Source of the DNA: an uncultured Bacteroidales bacterium
GTDB taxonomy: Bacteria > Bacteroidota > Bacteroidia > Bacteroidales > UBA932
Direction of reading: 5' to 3'
NCBI GenBank assembly: GCA_900318355.1
Contig: ONKE01000023.1
Location: forward strand, 1-46,843
Length of the DNA stretch: 46,843 nt
Under the pieces are notes generated by a model. It was not told the origin of the DNA, ran no database searches, and was given only the letters and a program-made list of their open reading frames with translations. A program made the translations under genes and the position numbers. Below, piece after piece: positions 31,479-41,987 of this stretch (position 1 is the stretch's first letter; every line of letters starts with the position of its first letter).

Positions 31479-32957
31479 CTACGGCAACACGGGCCAGTCG
31501 TCGGTACGGAAGGGAACGGCAGGAATGCCAAGGACGTTGGTCAGGTTGCCGTCGGGAAGGTTGTGGAAGCTATAACGCACGGCGACGGGCCGGGGAACGC
31601 GCGGGCTGCTGACCACGACGTCACGCGAGAAACGGTAGAAGCCGTCCTTGCGGATATGGGCGTCGGCAGGATAGAATTTGCGGTCGGCTCCGGCGATCTC
31701 AAACCCCTTCAGAGGCACGTCAGCGAGCGGATCGAGCGGGCAAAGCGTGCCGGGAGAATCGAACGAAACCGTCGCCTCGTTGCCGGAGAACGTCACCCCC
31801 TTGTAGATCGGCGCGTGCCACGACACCGTAGCACCGTCTTCAATGCCGCCGGCATCGCCGTAGGTATCATGAAGGGCCAGCATCACGAGCCGGTCGGCCA
31901 CCTCCTTCTTGCGGGAAGGATGGATGAAATGAGGGTCGCCAAGGTCATTGGTCGGCGCCATGCCGCTGTTGGGAATCAGCGAAAGCGCCTTGGTCTGGGC
32001 CTCCCACAGCAGCGGAAGGGTCAGGTCGCCATAGCGGGAACTGTCGAAAGGATTGCAGTAGTCATATGGCGCGAGCATCGCATAGTAGAACGGCATCTCC
32101 TCGCCGCCTCCGAAGGCAGTGCGCCACTCATCCACCATCTCGGCCATAAGCCCGGCATAGACCTCGGAATGTTCCTTGTTGCTTTCGCCCTGATACCAGA
32201 GGAAACCCCGAACCGTATAGTTGCGAAGCGGCCATATCATGCTGTTGTACAATACTGCAAGGGCGTTGGGACCGTCCATCTCCCCTACTTCCGGGAAAGC
32301 CTTCGCCGAAAGTTCGCGGCTCATCCAGGCCTCGATGCGCGTGCCTCCCCAGTCGGCCTCGATTATTCCGACAGGCACTCCGAGCGCATCGGACAGCCGC
32401 GCGCTGAAGAACCAGCCGAGTGCCGAAAACTCGCTCACGGACGCGATGCTGGCATGGGACCACGACGCGGGAACATCCTCCTGAGGGCCGTCGAGCGCAC
32501 GCCTGGGCGTCTTCATCACCCTCACCAAGCGGTGGGACGGAGCCTCCAGCAGAGCCTCCAGCGAACCCTCAACGGGCTGGGACTGATAGCCCATCACCGG
32601 CATCTGCATGTTGCTCTGGCCCGAGCATATCCAGACTTCGCCAAGCAGGACATCGCTGACCACTGTCTTTTCGCAGCCCTGACGGAAGCTTACGCTGTAA
32701 GGGCCGCCGGCCTCCGTTGTCGCGACCGACACCTTCCATAGGCTGTCGGCATCGGGCCGCACCCTGTAAGTCTCTCCATTCCAGGAAGTTTTAATAGTAA
32801 CCGTGCGCCCCGGGACGGCCTTGCCCCAAAGATACGCCGAACCATCGCGCTGCAGGACCATCCCGTCGGAAATCGGCCCGGGCAGTTCGACATGACCGGC
32901 ACACGACCATACCAGGAACAAGGGAGCAATAAAACGGATGATGTTTTTCATTTTCAT
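31479..32957 (-). CDS. Sialate O-acetylesterase-like SGNH hydrolase, 492 aa
   Basis: This enzyme removes O-acetyl groups from sialic acids or other carbohydrates outside the cytosol. The signal peptide ends in a lipobox-like VWSC (about residue 19). A beta-sandwich domain (about 25-105) precedes the SGNH/SASA domain. That domain has WICSGQSNMQMP near 112 (nucleophile Ser in GQSN), WGGTRIEAW near 205, WYQGESN near 250 (oxyanion Asn) and GDPHFIHPSRK near 340-350 (catalytic Asp/His). The length is normal. It is the last gene of a minus-strand run starting at the ATP synthase operon and follows the patatin gene by 21 bases. Host-mucin use would fit with the GH20 enzyme. Confidence 0.93.
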   Translation of the reverse strand: MKMKNIIRFIAPLFLVWSCAGHVELPGPISDGMVLQRDGSAYLWGKAVPGRTVTIKTSWNGETYRVRPDADSLWKVSVATTEAGGPYSVSFRQGCEKTVVSDVLLGEVWICSGQSNMQMPVMGYQSQPVEGSLEALLEAPSHRLVRVMKTPRRALDGPQEDVPASWSHASIASVSEFSALGWFFSARLSDALGVPVGIIEADWGGTRIEAWMSRELSAKAFPEVGEMDGPNALAVLYNSMIWPLRNYTVRGFLWYQGESNKEHSEVYAGLMAEMVDEWRTAFGGGEEMPFYYAMLAPYDYCNPFDSSRYGDLTLPLLWEAQTKALSLIPNSGMAPTNDLGDPHFIHPSRKKEVADRLVMLALHDTYGDAGGIEDGATVSWHAPIYKGVTFSGNEATVSFDSPGTLCPLDPLADVPLKGFEIAGADRKFYPADAHIRKDGFYRFSRDVVVSSPRVPRPVAVRYSFHNLPDGNLTNVLGIPAVPFRTDDWPVLP

Positions 32958-32978
32958 ATGGTTTTAGATACAACAAAA

Positions 32979-33989
32979 TCAGCTGCGGCCCTCGAAGCGG
33001 TCGAGGGCGGCGGAAGTGAGGGCGCGGCCGAGATCGGCGATTTCGCGGGCGCGGGAGTAGCCGTCGACGCCGTGGAAGGAGTCGTAGGGCAGCGAAATGA
33101 GCACGTCCGGAGGGCAGACTTCGATGGCCATGCGGGCTATGGTGTGGTTCATGATGCCGAAGCTGCGGTCGAGGATGGAGACGTAGTTGTCATCGGCTGC
33201 GGTGGGGATGCCGCGCTCCCGCATGCCGGATTCCAGTAGGCGGACCTTGCGGTCGTTACGGATGGTCTCGCGAAGCAGTTTGCCGCTGATTTGGCCGGCA
33301 GCCCGAAGACGGTCCAGAACGGGGCCTTCATGATCAGAAAGAGTCTCACGCAGCCTCTCAAGGGCACTTTCGCGCATGGCGGCTTCGTTGGCCGACAGCG
33401 CCTTGCGCCCGTCGAGGAAGCGGCCTATGTCCTCGGCATCGATCCTGTTGACGTTGAACCCGACGAGGATGTCGCCCTCCGTGCGCGGAACGCGATTGAG
33501 CGGGAAAGTATTGGTCATGCCTCCGTCGACAAGGGTACGGCCGCCGCGACGAACTGGACGGAACATCGAAGGGATGGAGATGGACGCGCGGATGGCGTCG
33601 AACAGCGGACCTTCGCGGAACAGGACCTCCTCGCCGGTATAAAGGTCGGTCGCAATGGCGACAAACGGAATAGGAAGATCCTCGATGTTGCACTCCGGGA
33701 CATTGGCCTTGATGGCCTTGATGACACGGTCACCCTTGACGAGATAGTTGCGGCTCAGCGAGAAATCCATCAGTCTCATCACCTTAAGGGGGTCGAGGGC
33801 AAACAGCCATTCCTTGAATGCCTCCAGACCGCCTGCGGCATATACGCCGCCGACAAGCGAACCGGCGGAAGAACCTGCTATCGACGAAATTTCATATCCG
33901 CGCCGGAGAATTTCCTCGATGGCGCCGATATAAGCAAACCCGCGCGGCCCGCCGCTGGACAGGGCCAATGCAACTTTTCCCTTACTCAT
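32979..33989 (-). CDS. Patatin-like phospholipase, 336 aa
   Basis: This is a lipid acyl hydrolase with a Ser-Asp dyad. The oxyanion loop SSGGPRGFAYIG is near residue 11, the nucleophile motif GSSAGS near 39, and the Asp lies in VDGGMTNTFPLN near 152. The patatin core covers about 7-190; the C-terminal 140 residues are helical and less recognisable. There is no signal peptide, so the protein is cytosolic or works at the inner membrane face. It is the second gene after the ATP synthase operon, 9 bases after the ENPP gene. The substrate is unknown; such small bacterial patatins probably trim phospholipids. Confidence 0.93.
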   Translation of the reverse strand: MSKGKVALALSSGGPRGFAYIGAIEEILRRGYEISSIAGSSAGSLVGGVYAAGGLEAFKEWLFALDPLKVMRLMDFSLSRNYLVKGDRVIKAIKANVPECNIEDLPIPFVAIATDLYTGEEVLFREGPLFDAIRASISIPSMFRPVRRGGRTLVDGGMTNTFPLNRVPRTEGDILVGFNVNRIDAEDIGRFLDGRKALSANEAAMRESALERLRETLSDHEGPVLDRLRAAGQISGKLLRETIRNDRKVRLLESGMRERGIPTAADDNYVSILDRSFGIMNHTIARMAIEVCPPDVLISLPYDSFHGVDGYSRAREIADLGRALTSAALDRFEGRS

Positions 33990-33998
33990 CGTAAACGC

Positions 33999-35210
33999 TT
34001 ATCGCAACATTGGTGCAACTTCCTCGATGGCGCCGTCGTTAGGCGAAGGCTCTATGCCAAGCAAATGGCACACAAGCGGATAGACGCTGACATTGCGGAA
34101 CTGCGGACAGCGGAATCCACGCTTGAAATCAGGGCCTTCCGCACGGAAAATCGCCTGCATGTCGCGGTCGGAAGGACGGTAGCCGTGGGCGCCGCGCTTC
34201 TTGCGGGGCTTGTCGACAAGCTGCCAGCCACATTCGGGAATAACCACAACGTCGCCGATGCGGGGACTGGTGCCATAGTTCAGCTCGGCCGGAACCTCTT
34301 CCTTCTTGTAGACGGAAACGTGTTCCACATTCGCAAATGCGGCGAGGACGGAGTCGCGGCAGGCCTCATTCTTCGTGAAAATGGAAGTGGGGGCGCCTGT
34401 CGTGATGCGGTCGTACCACGATTTCTTGATAAAGTCATGCGGCTTGACGCAGCGGTCGGGGCTGATTCCCGTCATTCCGTGGTCGGACAGGACGATAAGG
34501 TCGACCTTGTCCTTCAGACCCATCTTTTTCAAGCCGTTACGCAGGCGCGCGACCATCTTGTCGACCCTTCTGACCTCAACGCCGACACGAGGGTCGTCAG
34601 GGCCGAATTCATGCCCCGTATGGTCCGGTTCGTCGAAATAAAGCATCAGAAGACGGGGACGCTCAGACATGGGCTTGTCGAGAAGGGCAAGGGTGGAGTC
34701 GACGCGTGCCTCATAGCTGAGCATATCCACGCCGTAGCGCTTCCAATAGCTTGCCTGACGGCCGCCGATGAGATATTCCGAGGCCACCCAATAGTGGATG
34801 CCGGCCTTTACGCCCTGACGCTCGGCCGTGTTCCATATCGGCTCGCCGAGATAGAAGGCCGGATTGTTCTTTTCCGGGGAGGACATGGAATAGTATTTCC
34901 CCAGGTCGGCCGCCCAGAAAGAATTGTTGACCAGACCGTTATGGTCCGGCACAAGACCCGTGGCGATGGCATAGTGGTTAGGGAAAGTCGAGGCCGGGAA
35001 CGACGGCAGCATGTCGGCCCTGACCCCTGTGCGACCCATTTCATCTATCGTCGGCGACTTGTATTTTTCCGGATAGTCCCAGCGGAATCCGTCACACGAA
35101 ACCACGATGACGTATTCGGCCTTGGGCTTGGGAAGATTGGCCGACCGTGCGGACAGCCCCGGCAGGAGGCAGAGGCCCAGAAGCAGCAGAATGGAACGTA
35201 AGTATCTCAT
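33999..35210 (-). CDS. ENPP-type phosphodiesterase/nucleotide pyrophosphatase, 403 aa
   Basis: This is an alkaline-phosphatase-superfamily enzyme of the type I phosphodiesterase/NPP family, which cuts nucleotide pyrophosphate or phosphodiester bonds outside the cytosol. The signal peptide (MRYLRSILLLLGLCLLPGLSA) is followed by VIVVSCDGFRWDY near 34 (metal Asp) and FPASTFPNHYAIATG near 76 (nucleophile Thr). Next come FDEPDHTGHEFG near 192 (metal Asp and His), VLSDHGMTGI near 240 (Asp-His) and a C-terminal His in GAHGYRP near 340. All two-zinc ligands expected for the family appear. It begins 14 bases after atpG with no visible terminator. It could recover phosphate or nucleosides from extracellular nucleotides. 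Confidence 0.92.
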   Translation of the reverse strand: MRYLRSILLLLGLCLLPGLSARSANLPKPKAEYVIVVSCDGFRWDYPEKYKSPTIDEMGRTGVRADMLPSFPASTFPNHYAIATGLVPDHNGLVNNSFWAADLGKYYSMSSPEKNNPAFYLGEPIWNTAERQGVKAGIHYWVASEYLIGGRQASYWKRYGVDMLSYEARVDSTLALLDKPMSERPRLLMLYFDEPDHTGHEFGPDDPRVGVEVRRVDKMVARLRNGLKKMGLKDKVDLIVLSDHGMTGISPDRCVKPHDFIKKSWYDRITTGAPTSIFTKNEACRDSVLAAFANVEHVSVYKKEEVPAELNYGTSPRIGDVVVIPECGWQLVDKPRKKRGAHGYRPSDRDMQAIFRAEGPDFKRGFRCPQFRNVSVYPLVCHLLGIEPSPNDGAIEEVAPMLR

Positions 35211-35224
35211 ATCAATTGCATAGG

Positions 35225-36121
35225 CTATTGCATAGCCCCGCCGACGAGGTCGAGGATTTCGGCCGTGATTTTCTGTTGGCGGGATTTATTGTATTCGAGT
35301 TTCAGTGCCTGCAGGAGTTCCTCGGCGTTGTCGGTTGCCATCTGCATGGCGACGGTGCGGGCGGCGTGTTCCGCGGCACTGGCGTCGAGAAGCGTCGTAT
35401 ATACCTTCAGGTCAAGCACTTTCGGCAGCAGTTCGGCAATGAGGGAGTCCCTGTCGGGCTCGATGATGACGTCGGGCTCAAAGTCGCTGCCGTCATGGGC
35501 GGAGAACCCGGCAGACGCGTCCAGCGGCAGATAAGTCTCCCGGACCGACGGCTGTGAGGCAGTGGAGTGTAAATGGTTGTAGACAAGCTCGATACGGTCG
35601 AAACGACCGGAGATGTACCCCTCCGTGAGGATACGTCCAAGGGCTGCGGCACCTTCGTAGGAAGGCCTTGCGCTCAGGCTGGAATAGTCGTCGCCTGAGG
35701 TGAATCCCAGACGGCGCATGGCATCGGCCATCTTCCGGCCCACAGGGAAAACGCTGACTTCCACCCCGGCCAGGCGGTATTCCTCTACGACCTTGGTCGC
35801 AAGTTTCACCACGTTGGTGTTGAAGGCTCCGCAGAGGGACTGGTTGGAAGCGAAGCACACGAGGGCGACGCTGCGGACTTCGCTGCGCGGGGCCGACAGG
35901 GCGGCGAGCAGGTTTCCGTTCAAGGGACCGCCCTCCGCACTAGCACCAGTGGCGGCGGTGGAGAGGATGCGGGAAAGACAGGCCTGATAGGGGCCGAGGT
36001 TGCCGAGGGCCTTCTGGGCCTTGCGCAACTTGGCCGCCGCGACCATCTTCATGGCCGAGGTAATCTTCAGCGTATTGCCCACCGAAGCGATCCTTTCCTT
36101 TATTTCCTTGAGCGACGGCAT
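35225..36121 (-). CDS. atpG: F1Fo ATP synthase gamma subunit, 298 aa
   Basis: This is the central stalk rotor of F1. The N-terminal helix ([36 protein letters not shown]) is the highly conserved part of the coiled coil. The middle is a Rossmann-like domain (about 75-210), and the C-terminal helix has AARTVAMQMATDNAEELLQ near 255-275 and ends ITAEILDLVGGAMQ. The length is normal. The start overlaps the atpA stop by one base. It is the last ATP synthase gene of the operon; the ENPP gene follows 14 bases later. Confidence 0.95.
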   Translation of the reverse strand: MPSLKEIKERIASVGNTLKITSAMKMVAAAKLRKAQKALGNLGPYQACLSRILSTAATGASAEGGPLNGNLLAALSAPRSEVRSVALVCFASNQSLCGAFNTNVVKLATKVVEEYRLAGVEVSVFPVGRKMADAMRRLGFTSGDDYSSLSARPSYEGAAALGRILTEGYISGRFDRIELVYNHLHSTASQPSVRETYLPLDASAGFSAHDGSDFEPDVIIEPDRDSLIAELLPKVLDLKVYTTLLDASAAEHAARTVAMQMATDNAEELLQALKLEYNKSRQQKITAEILDLVGGAMQ

Positions 36122-37707
36122 TATTCAGCTTTGAATTGCGAAGCGACTATTGCGGCCTCGGCGTCGAGGACCGACGACTGCTCCGGACCGTATTTCCCGC
36201 TGCCGAGCGCTTCAATGACATCGGCGTGAGACGCGCGCATCCTGTCGAGGAACACCGTCTGGAACTCGCGGACGCGGTCGACCGGCACATCGGCGAGCAG
36301 ACCGTGCGTACCGCAATATAGGATGGCCACCTGCTCCCCTACGGGCATGGGGCTGTATTGAGGCTGGATGAGCAGCTGATTGTTCTTGCGGCCCTTGTCG
36401 ATGGTCATCGCCGTGACCTTGTCCATATCCGACGAAAACTTCGAAAACGCCTCGAGCTCAGCATATTGCGCCTGGTCGATCTTGAGCGTACCGGCCACTT
36501 TCTTCATGCTGGGCACCTGGGCCGAACCGCCGACACGCGACACAGAAATGCCCACGTTGATGGCCGGGCGGAAGCCCTGGTTGAACAGCGAACTTTCCAG
36601 ATAGATCTGACCGTCGGTGATGGAAATCACGTTGGTCGGAATGTAGGCCGAAACGTCGCCGGCCTGGGTCTCGATAATAGGCAGGGCGGTAAGGGAGCCT
36701 CCGGCCTTTACGCGGCCGCGCAGGGACTCCGGAAGGTCGTTCATCTTCTCGGCAACTTCCTGCTGTCCAATTATTTTCGCAGCGCGTTCCAGAAGGCGGG
36801 AATGCAGATAGAACACGTCGCCAGGATAGGCCTCGCGACCCGAAGGACGGCGAAGGATAAGCGACACCTCGCGATAGGCCACGGCCTGCTTTGAAAGGTC
36901 GTCATACACCACGAGGGCATGGCGGCCGGTGTCGCGGAAGTATTCCCCTATCGCTGCCCCGGCAAAGGGCGCATAGTATTGCATGGCGGCCGGATCCGCA
37001 GCGGTGGCGGCAACGACTATCGTGTAGTCCATCGCACCTTTCGCGCGCAGCGTCTCGACGATGTTGGCCACCGTGCTACCCTTCTGGCCCACAGCGACAT
37101 AGATGCATATCACCGGCTTCCCGGCAAGGAATTCCGAGCGCTGGTTGATGATGGTGTCGATCGCGATGGCCGTCTTTCCCGTCTGCCTGTCGCCGATAAT
37201 GAGCTCACGCTGTCCGCGGCCGATGGGGATCATGGCGTCGATGGCCTTGATGCCGGTCTGCAGGGGCTCGCTCACCGGCTGGCGGAAAATCACCCCGGGA
37301 GCCTTGCGTTCGAGCGGCATGTCGACCATGTCGCCTTCGATGGGGCCCAGGCCGTCGAGAGGGTTGCCGAGAGGGTCGACCACGCGTCCCAACAGGCTCT
37401 CCCCCGCAGGGATGGAAGCGATGCGGCCTGTTCGGCGGACCGACATCCCCTCCTTGACCTGGTCGGTGGGACCGAGCAGGACGGCGCCGACGTTGTCCTC
37501 TTCCAGATTCATGACCACGGCCATGACTCCGTTTTCAAACTCCAGCAGTTCGCCCGCTTCGGCGCTCGCGAGTCCGTAAATACGTGCTACGCCGTCACTT
37601 ACCTGCAGAGTGAAGCCCACCTCCTCGTATTTGACCGAAAGGTCGATATTGCGGAGCTGCTCAAGCAGGACGCCGGAAATCTCACTCGGGGTTATATTGT
37701 TTGTCAT
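36121..37707 (-). CDS. atpA: F1Fo ATP synthase alpha subunit, 528 aa
   Basis: This is the non-catalytic nucleotide-binding F1 subunit. Its P-loop [13 protein letters not shown] is near residue 171. It also has the family signature [17 protein letters not shown] near 375-392, which includes the Arg reaching the catalytic site. The N-terminal beta-barrel (about 25-95) and C-terminal helical bundle (about 390-528) are complete. The start overlaps the end of atpH by 4 bases and the stop overlaps atpG by one base, so translation is coupled all along the operon. Confidence 0.97.
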   Translation of the reverse strand: MTNNITPSEISGVLLEQLRNIDLSVKYEEVGFTLQVSDGVARIYGLASAEAGELLEFENGVMAVVMNLEEDNVGAVLLGPTDQVKEGMSVRRTGRIASIPAGESLLGRVVDPLGNPLDGLGPIEGDMVDMPLERKAPGVIFRQPVSEPLQTGIKAIDAMIPIGRGQRELIIGDRQTGKTAIAIDTIINQRSEFLAGKPVICIYVAVGQKGSTVANIVETLRAKGAMDYTIVVAATAADPAAMQYYAPFAGAAIGEYFRDTGRHALVVYDDLSKQAVAYREVSLILRRPSGREAYPGDVFYLHSRLLERAAKIIGQQEVAEKMNDLPESLRGRVKAGGSLTALPIIETQAGDVSAYIPTNVISITDGQIYLESSLFNQGFRPAINVGISVSRVGGSAQVPSMKKVAGTLKIDQAQYAELEAFSKFSSDMDKVTAMTIDKGRKNNQLLIQPQYSPMPVGEQVAILYCGTHGLLADVPVDRVREFQTVFLDRMRASHADVIEALGSGKYGPEQSSVLDAEAAIVASQFKAE

Positions 37708-38264
37708 ACTATACGTTTGTTCTTGTCTATGAATTCAGTACGCAGTGTTTCGAGCTGCCGCCTGACGCTGGCGTCGATGCGATAGCCGTCTACGGTGAAG
37801 ATGATGCCGCCCAGGATGGACGGATCCACCTTCTTGTCGAGCCGGACCTCGCTGCGGGTCATCTCGGAAGCCGTGCGTATAATCTTGTCTTCGAGCCACT
37901 TCGGAGGCTCCGACGCCGTCACCATGGAAGCGAAGCGTATGCCCTGGGAACGGTACCAGCGGTCCACGAACCCGTGGAGAATGAGGCCGAGCACAGGCAG
38001 CCGGCCCTTTCGGGCAACCAATTCGAGGAAAGTCTCGAGCGAAGGCGATATCGCCTCGGGCGCAAGGGCGGCACGGAGCAGGTCCATCTTTTCCTTGAGC
38101 GACACCCCGCCAGCATCGGCAAGAGCCCGCCTGAATTCCGGCTGCCCCGACCAAATGGCGACAATCTTTTCGGCCTGGGCCCTCACCGCCTCCCCGTCAC
38201 CCCTTTCCTGGACATACAGGAGCAGGGCGCGGGCATACCTGGAAGATATGAGGCCTACATTCAC
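37704..38264 (-). CDS. atpH: F1Fo ATP synthase delta subunit, 186 aa
   Basis: This is the peripheral stalk subunit linking F1 to the b subunits. It has the usual six-helix N-domain ([23 protein letters not shown] start) and a C-terminal part with [27 protein letters not shown], a typical OSCP/delta signature of L-G-G-x-x-x-x-x-D-G-x-x-x-D. The length is normal. It overlaps atpF and atpA by 4 bases each. Confidence 0.94.
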   Translation of the reverse strand: MNVGLISSRYARALLLYVQERGDGEAVRAQAEKIVAIWSGQPEFRRALADAGGVSLKEKMDLLRAALAPEAISPSLETFLELVARKGRLPVLGLILHGFVDRWYRSQGIRFASMVTASEPPKWLEDKIIRTASEMTRSEVRLDKKVDPSILGGIIFTVDGYRIDASVRRQLETLRTEFIDKNKRIV

Positions 38265-38773
38265 GATTTATCCGTATTTTGACGGGAGGTCATTTCGTCC
38301 ACGAGACGGTTGAGGTAGGCTGCCTGGGCGTCGTCGTCGGAGAGTTCCTTGCGCAGGACCTTTTCCGCGATTCCGGTCGAGAGCAGCGCCACCTCGCGAC
38401 GAACTTCGCGCAGCGCACTCTCTTTCTCGGCGGCAATCTCGATGCGTGCCTTTTCGATGAGCTTATCCGCCTCCTGGCGGGCTTCCTCGCGGGCCTGGGC
38501 GATCATCTGCTCCCTCGTGCGGGTGGCTTCGCGGATGATTTCGGTCTGCTCGGCGCGGGTCTTGTCGAGAAGGCGCTGCTGCTCACCGGCGAGCTCCTGC
38601 ATCCGGGCCTCCGCCTCACGGGAAAGCCGCAGGGCCTCATCTATATGCCTCGTCCGCTTTTCCACGCCCTGGGTGATGATCGGGAAACCGAATTTCCACA
38701 GGAGGAAAAGGACGATGCCGAAGATGAGGACCATCCAAAACAGGAGGCCGCTGTCCGGAGTGATCAGGTCCAT
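38261..38773 (-). CDS. atpF: F1Fo ATP synthase b subunit, 170 aa
   Basis: This is the peripheral stalk of Fo. One N-terminal membrane helix (about 9-28, LLFWMVLIFGIVLFLLWKFG) is followed by a long charged coiled coil (about 30-165) rich in Arg, Glu, Ala and Gln. This is the normal form for a homodimeric b subunit. It starts directly after the atpE stop (no gap) and overlaps atpH by 4 bases. Confidence 0.95.
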   Translation of the reverse strand: MDLITPDSGLLFWMVLIFGIVLFLLWKFGFPIITQGVEKRTRHIDEALRLSREAEARMQELAGEQQRLLDKTRAEQTEIIREATRTREQMIAQAREEARQEADKLIEKARIEIAAEKESALREVRREVALLSTGIAEKVLRKELSDDDAQAAYLNRLVDEMTSRQNTDKS

Positions 38774-39022
38774 CTACTTGAGGATAATGGCCAGGAAACA
38801 GACGATGATGGCGAACAGCGCGGCGCCTTCCACCATACCGGCGGCGATAATCATGGCCGTGCGCAGGGGGCTGGCGCTCTCGGGCTGGCGCGCGATGGCT
38901 TCCATGGTGGATTTGCCGATCATGCCGATACCGAAAGCGGCTGCGAAAGCGGCGATGGCGGCTCCGAAGGCGGCGGCTACTTTGCCGAGCACTGCGGACT
39001 GGAGTAAAATCATGCTAATCAT
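38774..39022 (-). CDS. atpE: F1Fo ATP synthase c subunit, 82 aa
   Basis: This is the proteolipid ring subunit. Two membrane helices (about 10-38 and 53-80) are joined by a polar loop ARQPES. The ion-binding Glu is in AAGMVEGAALFAI near residue 64. It is followed by Gly, not the Ser/Thr of sodium-binding c subunits, so proton use is likely. Helix 1 is rich in Ala and Gly (AAAFGAAIAAFAAAFGIGMIG), as needed for ring packing. The gene lies 21 bases after atpB. Confidence 0.95.
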   Translation of the reverse strand: MISMILLQSAVLGKVAAAFGAAIAAFAAAFGIGMIGKSTMEAIARQPESASPLRTAMIIAAGMVEGAALFAIIVCFLAIILK

Positions 39023-39043
39023 ACGTTTATACTTTAATTGAGT

Positions 39044-40060
39044 TTATTCTTCCTTTTGGCGGGCAAGCCCGATATATATGGACGAGAGCATAGTGAAAAC
39101 ATAGGCCTGTATGAAGGCCACGAGGCATTCCAGCAGGTCCATGAACACTCCGAAGACGACCGACACCACCGTCATGGCCCCGAAGAGCACGGCCCCGTAT
39201 TTGGCCATGATGAAAATGATGCACACCAGACTCAGGATAAGTATGTGACCTGCAAGCATATTGGCAAAGAGACGGATTGTCAGCGACACCGGCTTCATCA
39301 GGGTGCTGAATATCTCGATGACCGGCATTATGGGCTTGAGGAATCCCGGCACGTCGGGATTGAAAATATCTTTGTAGTAATGCTTTGTACCGGTAAGGTT
39401 GACGGTCAGGAAGGTGCAGATGGCCAGGACCATGGTTATGGCGATATTGCCGGTCAGGTTGGCCCCTCCGGGGAAAAACGGCACGATGCCGAGGAAGTTA
39501 TTCAGGAGAATGAACAGGAATGCCGTGCAGAGATAGGGCGAATAGCGACGGTAGTCCTGCTCGCCGATATTGTCGCGGGCCATCTCGTGTATCATCATGA
39601 CCAGCGGCTCCACGGCTGCGGCAAGGCCGGAAGGCGCTTCCTTTTCAGGGTCGTGACGGCGGTACCATCGCGCCGTAAGGAGAATCACCACCACCAGAAG
39701 CAGGCAGCTCATCATCAGCGACAACACGTTCTTCGTGATGGATATATCGAACGGCCTGACCCCTGCGGAATCGACGATCTTGCCGGAATCCGGGTCGATA
39801 TGGAAACCTTCATACTCCCCCTCCTCGAGATGATGGGATGAGAAAACGTGCCATCCGGTGGTGCGGCTGCGCACGATTACGGGCAGCGGGATAGCTATGG
39901 AATGGCCGCGCCAGGTTGTTATATGCCACTCATATGAGTCGCCGATATGGCCGAATATGATGCCCGGAACGTCGACGTCGGTCCCGCCTGAAGGCTGGTC
40001 CGCTCCGGCGGCCCTTAGGCTGCAGGCAATAAGCAACAATATGAGCATCAGCCGTTTCAT
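39044..40060 (-). CDS. atpB: F1Fo ATP synthase a subunit, 338 aa
   Basis: This is the membrane stator with the proton half-channels. The essential Arg lies in SLTIRLFANMLAGH near 255. Several membrane helices follow a long N-terminal extension of about 100 residues. That extension starts with a signal peptide (MKRLMLILLLIACSLRAAGA) and looks periplasmic (GTDVDVPGIIFGHIGDSYEWH), as in other Bacteroidetes. I start at the ATG at 40060, which shares ATGA with the atpC stop; the upstream in-frame GTG at 40072 is less likely. The family's normal length is about 270 without the extension. Confidence 0.93.
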   Translation of the reverse strand: MKRLMLILLLIACSLRAAGADQPSGGTDVDVPGIIFGHIGDSYEWHITTWRGHSIAIPLPVIVRSRTTGWHVFSSHHLEEGEYEGFHIDPDSGKIVDSAGVRPFDISITKNVLSLMMSCLLLVVVILLTARWYRRHDPEKEAPSGLAAAVEPLVMMIHEMARDNIGEQDYRRYSPYLCTAFLFILLNNFLGIVPFFPGGANLTGNIAITMVLAICTFLTVNLTGTKHYYKDIFNPDVPGFLKPIMPVIEIFSTLMKPVSLTIRLFANMLAGHILILSLVCIIFIMAKYGAVLFGAMTVVSVVFGVFMDLLECLVAFIQAYVFTMLSSIYIGLARQKEE

Positions 40061-40308
40061 CCTTCTATGCACACGTTTACGACGTTGTCACGCACCTGGG
40101 CAAAGCCGCCCGATACGGGAATTGAGCTTTCCGAGCCGTCTTCGGCGCGGTAGGTTATGTTCCCCGCTGAAAGCGAAGTCACCAGCGCGGCATGGTTGCG
40201 CAGCACCTGGAAGGCGCCCTTGCGCCCCGGCAGGGTCACCATCTGTACCCCGCAGGAAACAAGCACCGCCTCCGGCGACATGACTTCGAGTCTGAGAAGG
40301 GCTTCCAT
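40057..40308 (-). CDS. atpC: F1Fo ATP synthase epsilon subunit, short form, 83 aa
   Basis: This is the rotor subunit joining gamma to the c ring. Only the N-terminal beta-sandwich is present (LRLEVMSPEAVLVSCGVQMVTLPGRKGAFQVL... to FAQVRDNVVNVCIEG). The C-terminal two-helix arm that inhibits ATP hydrolysis in E. coli (total about 139 aa) is missing. The short form is usual in Bacteroidetes, so it is not a truncation. It starts 3 bases after the atpD stop and shares ATGA with the start of atpB. Confidence 0.92.
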   Translation of the reverse strand: MEALLRLEVMSPEAVLVSCGVQMVTLPGRKGAFQVLRNHAALVTSLSAGNITYRAEDGSESSIPVSGGFAQVRDNVVNVCIEG

Positions 40309-40311
40309 TGC

Positions 40312-41850
<1,539 letters not shown>

Positions 41851-41880
41851 TTAATCCGCGGCCTTCCGGCCAGCGAACTA

Positions 41881-41888
41881 CAAAGATA
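41881..41888 (-). promoter_or_regulatory. -7 promoter element of the ATP synthase operon
   Basis: Minus-strand TATCTTTG matches TAnnTTTG exactly, 42 bases before atpD. No clear -33 TTTG is at 19 bases. A small GGCC-TTCC-GGCC hairpin lies in the leader near 41865-41876. Confidence 0.65.
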
Positions 41889-41987
41889 CAAAAAATTCCG
41901 GACAGCCTCACGGTTTCCGGCATGATTGAGTCAGATTAGCTATGTCGGTAATGTAAAATCGCAACTAGCCGTTTATGATCACCGGAT

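Noticed and set aside
35212-35236. Direct repeat TTGCATAG at the atpG/ENPP junction
   Set aside because: The copies are only 8-9 bases and 5 bases apart, partly in the atpG stop region; chance or slippage is enough to explain them.
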